A stretch of DNA of 64,000 bases from assembly GCF_900519355.1 (NCBI RefSeq), contig NZ_ULHE01000001.1, positions 186,001 through 250,000 of the forward strand, read 5' to 3'. Origin of the DNA: Corynebacterium lactis (GTDB lineage: Bacteria > Actinomycetota > Actinomycetes > Mycobacteriales > Mycobacteriaceae). The translations under genes and the position numbers were made by a program. Shown piece after piece: positions 57,348 to 64,000 of the stretch. Every line of letters begins with the position of its first letter. Within the stretch, counting starts at the first letter, position 1. The notes below the pieces were generated by a model, which saw nothing but the letters and a program-made list of their open reading frames with translations, was not told where the DNA came from and ran no database searches.

Positions 57348-58425
57348 GTGACTAGTGTCGGCCGCGGGTGCGGCAAGTTGTATCTGACCGGCGAATACGC
57401 GGTCATGTCCGTCGATGGTGCGGCGGTCATCGCCGGCGTCGATCGCTACGTGACTGCGACAGCCACCCTCGCCGACGCCGGCCGCGGTACGGTCCATTCC
57501 GCCTACTACGGTGAAGCTGGGCGCAGCCTGGTTGTGGGGGAGTCCGGCGCCGAGCTTCTGGGGGAGACGGACATCGTCGCGAACGCTATTTCGCTGGTCT
57601 ACGCCGTGGCGGGGGCCCGTGGCGCGCAGCGGCGACCGGGCGGTGAACCTGGACATCGTTTCTGACCTGGATGACCGGGCGAGCGGCCGGAAGTACGGCC
57701 TGGGTTCGTCGGGGGCCGTCGCTGTTGCGGTGGTCCGCGCGGTGGCCGCCGAGATTGGCCTCTCCCTATCGAATCTCGACGTTTTCAAGCTGGCCTTCTT
57801 GGCGACGACGGAGGCAGGCGCTGCGGGGTCCGGCGGGGACATCGCCTGCTCCAGCCACGGCGGGGTGGTCTTCTATCGGCGCCCGGCGCCGGGGGCGATG
57901 GAAGCGCTGGTGGCTCTGGCCGCCTCGGACCCCGCGAGCGCCCTTTCCTCGGAGTGGCCGAACCTGCGCATCGAGTCGCTGCCGGGCCTGCCCGGGATGA
58001 AGTTGCTCGTCGGCTGGACGGGGGCGCCGGTCAAGACCGACTCCCAGTTGGCGAAGGCGGGCCCCATCGACGGCGTCCGCACCCGCGGCGGCGAGCGATT
58101 CGTGACCGCGGTGGCGTCGTTAAGCGAGAAGCTCTGGGCGGCGCTCGAGGAGAAGGACGCGGATGCGGCGATGGAGTGTCTGCGGGAAAACCGCAGGCTG
58201 CTGCGGGAATATGAGGCTCAGCGCGGGGTCGTCATCGAGACAGGCCTGCTGCGGAGCCTCGCGGACATCGCCGATGAGCATGGGGCCGCGGGCAAGAGCA
58301 GCGGCTCGGGCGGGGGCGACTGCGGGATTGCGCTTGTCCCGGAAGGCGCGGACGCCGCACCAATTCTCCGGCGGTGGGCCACGGCGGGTATTCGGCCGTT
58401 GGATGCGCACATCGCCGTAGACTGA
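57348..58425 (+). CDS. phosphomevalonate kinase, frameshifted
   Basis: This is a GHMP kinase of about 358 codons split by one indel. The first frame (GTG 57348, MTSVGRGCGKLYLTGEYAV) is continuous to the G5 run at 57611-57615. The next frame then carries NLDIVSDLDD, KYGLGSSGAVAVAVV (phosphate loop), GSGGDIACSSHGG and KSSGSGGGDCGIAL to the stop at 58425. Removing one G restores one reading frame. The enzyme makes mevalonate diphosphate, and without it the cluster would be blocked. GGGAGGGG precedes the start. An assembly error or programmed slip is as likely as a real loss. Confidence 0.82.
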
Positions 58426-58468
58426 AAGGTCACAGGCAAAAGAAATTCTGTAACGCGCTTGCAGGTTC

Positions 58469-58497
58469 TAGGGAATTAGATTTTAGGGAATTGTACA
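58469..58497 (+). repeat. TAGGGAATT repeats before hmgR
   Basis: TAGGGAATTAGAT (58469 onward) and TAGGGAATTGTAC (58484 onward) form a 15-base-period direct repeat. A related TAGGGAATAGATT lies at 59646-59658 before hmgS. They may be regulatory sites or part of promoters. Confidence 0.5.
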
Positions 58498-58515
58498 GAA
58501 AGGGCCCTCACACTC

Positions 58516-59565
58516 ATGGCACACGATGTGGAATACGCGCAGGTACCGCTCAGCTGGATTGGCCCGGTGCGCATCAGCGGAAACGTCATGAACGACGAGG
58601 TCAAGATCCCGCTGGCGACCTACGAGACGCCGCTGTGGCCGTCGTGCGGTCGCGGTGCGAAGGTCTCGCGCCTGATCGAGGGCGGCATCACTTGCACACT
58701 GGTCAGCGAGAAGATGACCCGTTCGGTGATCTTCACCCTCGACTCGGCCGCCGAAGCTGTCGTGGCCCGCGATAACATCATCGCGCGTACAGGTGAGCTG
58801 AAGAAGGTCGTCGAGTCCACCTCTCGGTTTGCGAAGCTGGTGGACATTCACTTCCAGGTCGCCTCGCGCCTGCTGATCGTCCGCTTCGACTTCACCACCG
58901 GAGACGCCTCCGGCCACAACATGGTGACCCTGGCCTCCGAGCGACTGATGGCCTACCTGATGGAGCAGATGCCGGAGCTGGGCTACGGCTCCATCTCGGG
59001 CAACTACTGCACCGACAAGAAGACCTCCGCCGTCAACGGCATCCTGGGCCGTGGCAAGTACGTCATCGCCGAGGCTGTTATCCCGGAGCCGGTCGTCCGC
59101 GAGCGCCTGCGCACCACCGCGAAGCGCCTGGCGGAGCTGAATGAGCGCAAGAACCTGGTTGGCTCCATCATGGCAGGCTCGCTGCGCAGCGGAAATGCGC
59201 ACTACGCCAACATGCTGCTGGGTTTCTACCTCGCGACCGGCCAGGACGCCGCCAATATCGTCGAGGGCTCTCAGGGGCTCACCCAGGTCGAGGCGCTTGA
59301 CGACGGCTCGGTGCGGTTTAGCTGCACCCTCCCGCACCTCATCGTCGGCTCGGTGGGCAACGGCAAGGGGCTCGACTTCGTCGAGAAGAACCTGACCGCG
59401 CTCGGCTGCAAGGAAGACCGTGAGCCGGGCGAGAACGCCCGACGCTTGGCTGCCTGCTGCGCGGCGATTGTCTGGTGCGGCGAGCTCTCCCTGCTTGCTG
59501 CGCAGACCAACCCGGGCGAGTTGATGGAGGCCCACGTCGCGATTGAGCGCGCGGCGAAGGACTAG
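58516..59565 (+). CDS. HMG-CoA reductase
   Basis: The product is 349 aa, very like the Streptomyces mevalonate-cluster enzyme. It has WIGPVRISGN, PLATYETPLWPSCGRGAK with the catalytic Glu, TTGDASGHNM (NAD(P)H-binding), GSISGNYCTDKK with the catalytic Lys, GQDAANIVEGSQG with the catalytic Asp and AAQTNPGELMEAHV near the C-terminus. It reduces HMG-CoA to mevalonate. GAAAGGGCC precedes the ATG. The stop lies in the first copy of a 19 bp tandem repeat. Confidence 0.94.
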   Translation: MAHDVEYAQVPLSWIGPVRISGNVMNDEVKIPLATYETPLWPSCGRGAKVSRLIEGGITCTLVSEKMTRSVIFTLDSAAEAVVARDNIIARTGELKKVVESTSRFAKLVDIHFQVASRLLIVRFDFTTGDASGHNMVTLASERLMAYLMEQMPELGYGSISGNYCTDKKTSAVNGILGRGKYVIAEAVIPEPVVRERLRTTAKRLAELNERKNLVGSIMAGSLRSGNAHYANMLLGFYLATGQDAANIVEGSQGLTQVEALDDGSVRFSCTLPHLIVGSVGNGKGLDFVEKNLTALGCKEDREPGENARRLAACCAAIVWCGELSLLAAQTNPGELMEAHVAIERAAKD

Positions 59566-59597
59566 TGCTGGCGGAAACGACTAGTGCTGGCGGAAAA
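59560..59597 (+). repeat. 19 bp tandem duplication spanning the hmgR stop
   Basis: GACTAGTGCTGGCGGAAAC (59560-59578) is followed directly by GACTAGTGCTGGCGGAAAA (59579-59597), then GACTA. The first copy contains the hmgR stop codon TAG. Confidence 0.85.
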
Positions 59598-59683
59598 GAC
59601 TAAGCGAATTCTAAGGTCTGGGCGCTAGCTTTTAGATAGGTTCATTAGGGAATAGATTCACAGACAAAATCTGTTTTCTATGG

Positions 59684-59713
59684 TTGTGGCAGAAGACCAT
59701 TTGTGGCAGAAGA
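59684..59713 (+). repeat. 17-base-period direct repeat at the hmgS start
   Basis: TTGTGGCAGAAGA occurs at 59684-59696 and 59701-59713. The second copy contains the GTG (59703) that could serve as an hmgS start, so one copy may be a duplicated translation start. Confidence 0.75.
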
Positions 59714-59726
59714 AGGCACGGATTTA

Positions 59727-60917
59727 ATGACAACTAATAGTGTGACTCCGATCGGTATCGATGACATCGCTTTTGCGACCGGCTCGTACCGCATCGACTT
59801 GGCCGACATCGCGCCGCGTCTGGGCGCCGATCCGGCGAAGTATCACAAGGGTCTCGGCCAGGAGCGCTCCAGCGTGGTGGCCTCCGATGAGGACCCGGTG
59901 ACCATGGCGGCCGCGGCTGTGAAGAAGATCGTCGACCGTTCCGGTACCGAGGGCGTGCGCACAATCATGTTTGCGACCGAGACCGGCATTGACCAGTCGA
60001 AGGCCGCTGCCGTCTACGTCCACGAGCTGGTCGGGCTCGATCCGCATACCCGATCCGTGGAGCTGAAGCAGGCTTGCTACTCCGGTACTGCGGCGCTGCA
60101 GTTCGCCTGCGCGCTTGTTGCGCGCAACCCGGAGGAGAAGGTCATTGTCGTCGCCTCCGATATCGCTCGCTACGACCTCGACTCGGCCGCCGAGCCGACG
60201 CAGGGAGCCGGAGCCGTCGCAATGCTGGTCACCGCGAATCCGCGCATCATGGAGATTGATGCGGCAAGCGGCGTGTTTACCCGTGAGGTCATGGACTTCT
60301 GGCGCCCGAACCACCGCAGCCAGGCGCTCGTTGAGGGCAAGCTCTCCATCAGTGCGTACATCGATGCTGTTCAGGGTGCTTACGAGGATTACCGTGCGCA
60401 CGGTGGCGTGGACTTCAGCGAGATCGATTACTTCAGCTACCACCAGCCTTTTACCAAGATGGCATACAAGGCGCACCGTGCCCTGTCCGCCAATAACGGC
60501 GTGGAGCTGACCCCGGAGTTGGAGGCCGCACAACTTGGCCCCACGACGGTCTACAACCGAGTCATCGGTAATTCCTACACCGCGTCTGCCTACTTCGGCC
60601 TGCTGGGACTGCTGGATACCGAGAAAAACCTCGCGGGCAAGAAGGTCGCCATCGCTTCTTACGGTTCTGGTTCCGTCGCAGAGTTCCTGACCGGTACCGT
60701 CGTGGCAGGTTATGAGTCCCAGCTCCGCTCGGAGGATAATGCCGCGGAGCTGGAGGCCCGCATTCAGCTAGACGATCCGACGTACTACAAGCTGGCTCAG
60801 GTGAGCCACGATGATCCGGGTGAGTACTCGAACGTGGAAGATGGCGCCCTGGTCGGCACTGGCCCGTTTAGCTGGACCGGAGTCGAGGGTCATAAGCGTA
60901 TCTACCGCGCCAGGTAG
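59727..60917 (+). CDS. HMG-CoA synthase
   Basis: The product is 396 aa from ATG 59727 (MTTNSVTPIGIDDIAF). The catalytic Glu is in GLGQERSSV, the acyl-accepting Cys in ELKQACYSGTAAL and the His in SYHQPFTKM. It condenses acetyl-CoA with acetoacetyl-CoA. GTG 59703 in the direct repeat would add eight residues. It is last gene of the cluster, after hmgR, and completes the enzymes from acetoacetyl-CoA to IPP/DMAPP. Confidence 0.94.
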   Translation: MTTNSVTPIGIDDIAFATGSYRIDLADIAPRLGADPAKYHKGLGQERSSVVASDEDPVTMAAAAVKKIVDRSGTEGVRTIMFATETGIDQSKAAAVYVHELVGLDPHTRSVELKQACYSGTAALQFACALVARNPEEKVIVVASDIARYDLDSAAEPTQGAGAVAMLVTANPRIMEIDAASGVFTREVMDFWRPNHRSQALVEGKLSISAYIDAVQGAYEDYRAHGGVDFSEIDYFSYHQPFTKMAYKAHRALSANNGVELTPELEAAQLGPTTVYNRVIGNSYTASAYFGLLGLLDTEKNLAGKKVAIASYGSGSVAEFLTGTVVAGYESQLRSEDNAAELEARIQLDDPTYYKLAQVSHDDPGEYSNVEDGALVGTGPFSWTGVEGHKRIYRAR

Positions 60918-61043
60918 CCCCGAGGTCGGCGAGTCGCTGGATCGGCGGGGGTAACCGTCAGAAAGCGAAAATGGAACCGATTCCCCTTTTTCCGCGCCTA
61001 GAAATAGTGAGAACTGTTTTTAACGCGGGGGAAGGGGATTTTT

Positions 61044-61388
61044 GTGTCCGTAGGACCGGAAGAGCTGTCGGCGAAGCATGAGGGTGAGAAGGTTCAGTAT
61101 TCGCAGGATTCGGTTGCACGCGCTGCACAACACGTTGCGGACTGGGCGGAGCGGGGGAGAAACGCATGGGGCGAAGTTCCCGGTATCGAGATGGCCTCGT
61201 GCGGCGTGGGTTTTGCCGAGTTCGGGGCTCGCTTGGCCTCCGCAGCCGAGCGTTTGCGGAAGCACGGCCGCGACATGTACGCGGGGCTCGGCGACCACGC
61301 ACCGGCGATTAAAGAGCAATGGGCGCAGTTCGTTGACACCGAGGAGTTCTCCCGAGTCTCATTCGGTCGGATCGGGGTGCAGCAGTAA
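61044..61388 (+). CDS. small helical protein, EspC/WXG-like, possible type VII substrate
   Basis: The product is 114 aa from GTG 61044. Two predicted helices flank a turn with GRNAWGEVPG, where AWGEV resembles a WXG-type turn; length and helix-turn-helix layout recall ESX-associated EspC-like proteins. There is no signal peptide or membrane segment. A GGGGGAAGGGGATTTTT stretch precedes the start, like the G-rich leaders of the ecc and esx genes 15-25 kb upstream. It overlaps the next gene by one base (TAATG). Identity is not certain. Confidence 0.55.
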   Translation: MSVGPEELSAKHEGEKVQYSQDSVARAAQHVADWAERGRNAWGEVPGIEMASCGVGFAEFGARLASAAERLRKHGRDMYAGLGDHAPAIKEQWAQFVDTEEFSRVSFGRIGVQQ

Positions 61389-62509
61389 TGGGCTGGGCTA
61401 TGCGTGTACTACCCGTTTTGATGAGCTTGCTGGATCGCACTGACAAGTTGGCGCGCACACACGGCAAATCACCGGTGGGGCACCGGTTAAAGGAAGTGGG
61501 TGAAAAGGGGCGGCGTGCCGACGGCTGGAAGTCAGATGCGCTGGCAGTCTTCGCCGATGTCGTTACCTCCGTTTCGGGCCTGATGACTATTTTCAAGGGC
61601 TTTGACTTTTCCGGCTTGGTGGGAACGTTCGCCGACAGTGCCAAGTGCTGTTGCGACGAGGCTGCGAACAAGTGCCTCGAACAGGATGAAAAGGCTCGAG
61701 AAAGCGGGCACAGCACCAATGAATGTGCCCAGAAGATCGACGAGGTTTTAGAGGACTGTGAGTTAAGAATTGAGGAAATGGCGCGGAACTATGAGGAGCT
61801 CTTGGCCAAGTGTGAGGCGCTTTCCGAAGATTCGGAGGTGGGCGAGCAGGCCGCAGAGATAGCTACTGATGCTGCTAACAACCTGGTTGATTGCTCCGCC
61901 GGGATGTATCAGGAGCGCAATACGTGTATAGAGAGATGCCTCGACCAGGCATGCGAGGACGTGGAAGGTGGAATTGTCGCACCTCCGCCTACCGCTCCGC
62001 AGCCGGCGGTTTCGGGTGCGACACAGGCTGCGTGCGCGTCCCCGGCGGTCCCAGAATCTCCGGCGGTCCAGGCGTCCCCGAGTGTGGGGCCGATTGCAAC
62101 TTCGGCTTCAACTGTGCCCGCGTCTGTAGAACTCGGTGCACAACTGATGGTCGGCGTCGCCGGAATTGGTGGGGCCGTGGTGGGGGAGATCTCGACAGCG
62201 TTGATCAATACGGCGTTGATCAATATGGAAATGCCGGAACCGTGCGGGCCCGAGCCCGAGCCAGAGCCGTGTGTGCCGGAACCTGCCCCTGAGCCCCCGC
62301 CTCCTGCAGAGAAGTTGGCCCATATGCAGGAGCAAGCATCGCAAACTCCTGCTGCTGAGTCAGCTGTTGTCGCCGAACAGCCCCAGCCCGAGCCTCAACC
62401 TCAGGAGCCGACGTCACAGGCTGAAGCGGACCAATCCATCGAATTGCACATTCCTACAGAGCATGCAGATGTCGGCATGATTAATGCGCCGTCTGCTGGG
62501 GAGTGGTAA
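61388..62509 (+). CDS. Cys-rich and Pro-rich protein of unknown function
   Basis: The product is 373 aa. Residues about 75-205 form a helical region with 11 Cys, starting with a CCC triplet (AKCCCDEAANKC) and spaced like disulfide-linked helices. A Pro/Ala/Ser linker with APPPTAPQP follows. Next is a Gly/Ala-rich hydrophobic stretch (VGVAGIGGAVVGEI), then a Pro-Glu repeat region (PEPEPEPCVPEPAPEPPP) and an acidic tail. I do not recognise it. The first gene overlaps it and the third starts right after it, so the three form one unit. An exported or surface role, perhaps through type VII secretion, is inference. Confidence 0.6.
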   Translation: MGWAMRVLPVLMSLLDRTDKLARTHGKSPVGHRLKEVGEKGRRADGWKSDALAVFADVVTSVSGLMTIFKGFDFSGLVGTFADSAKCCCDEAANKCLEQDEKARESGHSTNECAQKIDEVLEDCELRIEEMARNYEELLAKCEALSEDSEVGEQAAEIATDAANNLVDCSAGMYQERNTCIERCLDQACEDVEGGIVAPPPTAPQPAVSGATQAACASPAVPESPAVQASPSVGPIATSASTVPASVELGAQLMVGVAGIGGAVVGEISTALINTALINMEMPEPCGPEPEPEPCVPEPAPEPPPPAEKLAHMQEQASQTPAAESAVVAEQPQPEPQPQEPTSQAEADQSIELHIPTEHADVGMINAPSAGEW

Positions 62510-62511
62510 AT

Positions 62512-62778
62512 ATGCAGCATATTTCCCAGAAGTACGGCTCCTTCGTCCAGCGTTATTACGAAGCCACCGCAGAGATTGAGGCGAAGTATGCGACGAAAAT
62601 CGAGAAGGCGATGGGGGAAGTGCAACGATTGGAAGAGCGTCGGCAAGCAAAGGGACCCGCGGTGGGCGTGCGGAGAGAAGCCTCGACGAAGCGGGTAGCG
62701 CTCGTGCTCGGAAGGAACGGCGACGGCAAGAGAAAAGCCCCGCGGTCGACGGTGAAATCGATCTTGCGGGGCGGCTGA
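62512..62778 (+). CDS. small coiled-coil protein of unknown function
   Basis: The product is 88 aa from ATG 62512 (MQHISQKYGSFVQRYYEA), with GGGGAG eight bases upstream. A charged amphipathic helix (EIEAKYATKIEKAMGEVQRLEERRQ) is followed by a basic tail. It begins two bases after the stop of the Cys-rich gene. It could be a chaperone or partner in the same unit. Not recognised. A copy of the 11-mer lies at 62638-62648. Confidence 0.55.
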   Translation: MQHISQKYGSFVQRYYEATAEIEAKYATKIEKAMGEVQRLEERRQAKGPAVGVRREASTKRVALVLGRNGDGKRKAPRSTVKSILRGG

Positions 62779-62795
62779 AGACTAGTTCGGACCGA

Positions 62796-63643
62796 TTAAC
62801 GGGCGATAATTGGGCGGTCCGGGTTTTCGGGGAGCTGCTGCTCTAGCCACTTCTCGTCGCGATTAGTCAGCCCCTTAATCGTGGCGGTGGGGTCTGCGAA
62901 TGCGCTGTACTTCTTGTCGGCGCCGACGGTTGCAAGGAGGAATCCGGTAAGGGCTGCACGGGCGGTCTCCTGCTGCTTGATGCTCGACTTGGAAAAGCCG
63001 ACCAAACGGCGTAGGAGAGTGGTTTCCGAGAACCCCGCCTGGGTGGCGTTATTGACCTCGCGGTAGACGCAGTCGCCCTTCCAGTTCAGGGCTAAGCGGA
63101 AGGGATTTCCGCGGTCGAGCCACTGGTCCTCGCCCGGGGCCAGAACCAGGCCGGGGGCTGAAACATTGGTCGCCGCCGCGGTTGACGACGCGCAGTCGTG
63201 GCGGGGTAGACGCAGCCGACGCCCGCGATATTGTCATGCCCGGCGGCGGCAAGTACCGCGACGCCCGCGCCCATGCCGTGGCCTGCTACACCAAGCTTCT
63301 TGGGATGGACGACGACTTTGCCCTCGCCCAGGCGGACACCCGCAAGAATCTGCAGCGCGGTTTCGATATCGTTGGCCAGGCCACGGTGGTCGGCGAAGAC
63401 GCCGTTTTCCGTATCGGGAGCAGCGACTGCGATGCCCCAGGAGGCCAAGTGGCGGAGGGTAGCGTGATACTCCTTAATCGGCGTGCGCCAGTCGTGGGCG
63501 AAGGCAATACCGGGGATACCGTTTCCCTCAGCAGGGGTGTAGACCTTGCCGGGCAGTCCCGTGAAGGCGAGGTCGCCCACCATGACTCGGTGCGGGCCAC
63601 GCTTCGAGAGGTTAGATGTCAGAGTCTTCAAATTTTCAGCCAC
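62796..63643 (-). pseudogene. alpha/beta hydrolase-like gene, frameshifted and lacking the nucleophile
   Basis: From GTG 63643 the frame encodes MAENLKTLTSNLSKRG, then an alpha/beta hydrolase core (GIAFAHDWRT, GIAVAAPDTENG, KLGVAGHGMGAG) up to CVYPATTA. At about 63193-63197 the frame shifts by one base, and the other frame continues SAPGLVLAPGEDQWLD and DCVYREVNNATQAG through to PDRPIIAR at 62796. The nucleophile elbow reads GHGMG, with Gly where Ser is expected. It is like dienelactone hydrolase/cutinase relatives near glmS in other corynebacteria. It could be real decay, or an indel error in a catalytically inactive homologue. Confidence 0.65.
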
Positions 63644-63652
63644 GAGACTTAG

Positions 63653-63666
63653 CTTATCTATAAGCG
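63653..63666. promoter_or_regulatory. palindrome upstream of the hydrolase
   Basis: GCTTAT-CT-ATAAGC is a 6 bp inverted repeat 10 bases before the hydrolase start. On the minus strand it includes TATAGA, a possible -10. Confidence 0.4.
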
Positions 63667-63677
63667 CATCAGTTGTG

Positions 63678-63725
63678 CTTGAAGTTGAGTTTGAAGGTGA
63701 GTTTGAAGTTGACTTTGAAGGTGTG
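63678..63725. repeat. four 12 bp tandem repeats between the hydrolase and glmS
   Basis: The unit (C/T)TTGAAG(T/G)TGAG is repeated four times with small changes (63678-63689, 63690-63701, 63702-63713, 63714-63725). It lies in the 225 base divergent interval. It is probably not coding. Confidence 0.8.
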
Positions 63726-63868
63726 CTTGGAATAGCAAGCGCAGAGACGGTGGGGCCGAAGAATCACGGCGAATTAAGGTGCCGGTGTGTTAGTTTGCAC
63801 AGGTTTCGCATCGGTAGTGACCATTGCGATAGTGCCGTTTCGGGGGATGGCGGGTTATTCTGTTTGTC

Positions 63869-64000
63869 ATGTGTGGAATCGTTGGATATGTAGGACACCA
63901 GGACGCCCTGGATATCGCCGTCGACGCGTTGCGACGGATGGAATACCGGGGGTATGACTCCGCGGGTGTCGCTATTGCCGATGGCCAGGGGCATATCGCC
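63869..64000 (+). CDS. glmS: glutamine-fructose-6-phosphate aminotransferase, 5' part
   Basis: 44 codons are in the window. The product starts MCGIVGYVG, with Cys2 as the N-terminal nucleophile, and continues [15 protein letters not shown], the GlmS glutaminase signature. It makes glucosamine-6-phosphate, the substrate of GlmM encoded at 53-54.6 kb. TATTCT (63856-63861) lies seven bases before the ATG, pointing to leaderless transcription. The gene is cut by the window edge. Confidence 0.95.
   Translation, partial: MCGIVGYVGHQDALDIAVDALRRMEYRGYDSAGVAIADGQGHIA

Noticed and set aside
63546..63893. Plus-strand open frame across the 12 bp repeats encoding a Glu/Phe/Val repeat
   Set aside because: It overlaps the hydrolase on the other strand and the glmS start and shows only repeat-derived periodicity.

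Overview
This 64 kb window comes from a chromosome of the genus Corynebacterium or a very close relative. The evidence is an actinobacterial str/S10/spc/alpha ribosomal supercluster, an ESX-4-type type VII secretion locus in its usual place beside rplM-rpsI, L17 and S9 with actinobacterial extensions, and many candidate leaderless promoters. The combination of a mevalonate pathway cluster with a BioW-BioF fusion would fit the C. amycolatum/xerosis neighbourhood, but that species guess is weak.

Layout. 1-6.2 kb: end of rpoC, a glutamine amidotransferase, then rpsL-rpsG-fusA-tuf. 6.9-12.1 kb: S10 operon (rpsJ to rpsQ). 12.2-15.5 kb: accessory block (methyltransferase, VIT-family transporter plus DUF2231 membrane protein, Bcr/CflA efflux pump). 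15.7-17.0 kb: rplN-rplX-rplE. 17.3-18.2 kb: secreted SGNH hydrolase. 18.6-21.3 kb: rpsH-rplF-rplR-rpsE-rpmD-rplO. 21.4-23.3 kb: bioW-bioF fusion on the minus strand. 23.5-31.8 kb: secY-adk, a lipoprotein, map, infA, rpsM-rpsK-rpsD-rpoA-rplQ, truA. 31.9-34.8 kb: polytopic membrane protein and lipoprotein. 34.7-46.3 kb: ESX-4-like locus (eccE, eccB, mycP, eccD, eccC, an Rv3446c-like protein, two WXG100 proteins). 46.5-47.8 kb: an AIPR/DGQHR-like gene wedged between the ESX locus and rplM-rpsI. 49.5-54.6 kb: acyltransferase, VanW-domain protein, glmM. 54.6-60.9 kb: mevalonate pathway (idi, mvk, mvaD, pmk, hmgR, hmgS). 61.0-62.8 kb: three linked genes of unknown function with type VII substrate character. 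62.8-64 kb: a broken alpha/beta hydrolase and the start of glmS.

How the parts work together. The ribosomal blocks are broken at three points (rpsQ|rplN, rplE|rpsH, rplO|secY) by accessory genes bounded by strong terminators. After each break the downstream block has its own promoter candidate and a shared GTTGARTRYAT element. The ESX genes share a G-rich leader, including a 21/23 identical block before eccE and eccC. The mevalonate genes would make IPP/DMAPP from acetoacetyl-CoA and acetyl-CoA, while glmM and glmS feed UDP-GlcNAc synthesis.

Most notable observations: an over-represented 11-mer (GCTTGCCGACG, 15 copies found by eye on both strands); a perfect inverted repeat whose arms are the -35 and -10 of the DUF2231/VIT promoter; an rplM leader that can hide its own Shine-Dalgarno; a BioQ-like operator before bioWF; and three genes (vanW, pmk, hydrolase) each split by a short indel, either assembly error or real decay. 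No tRNA, rRNA, CRISPR array or insertion sequence was seen.
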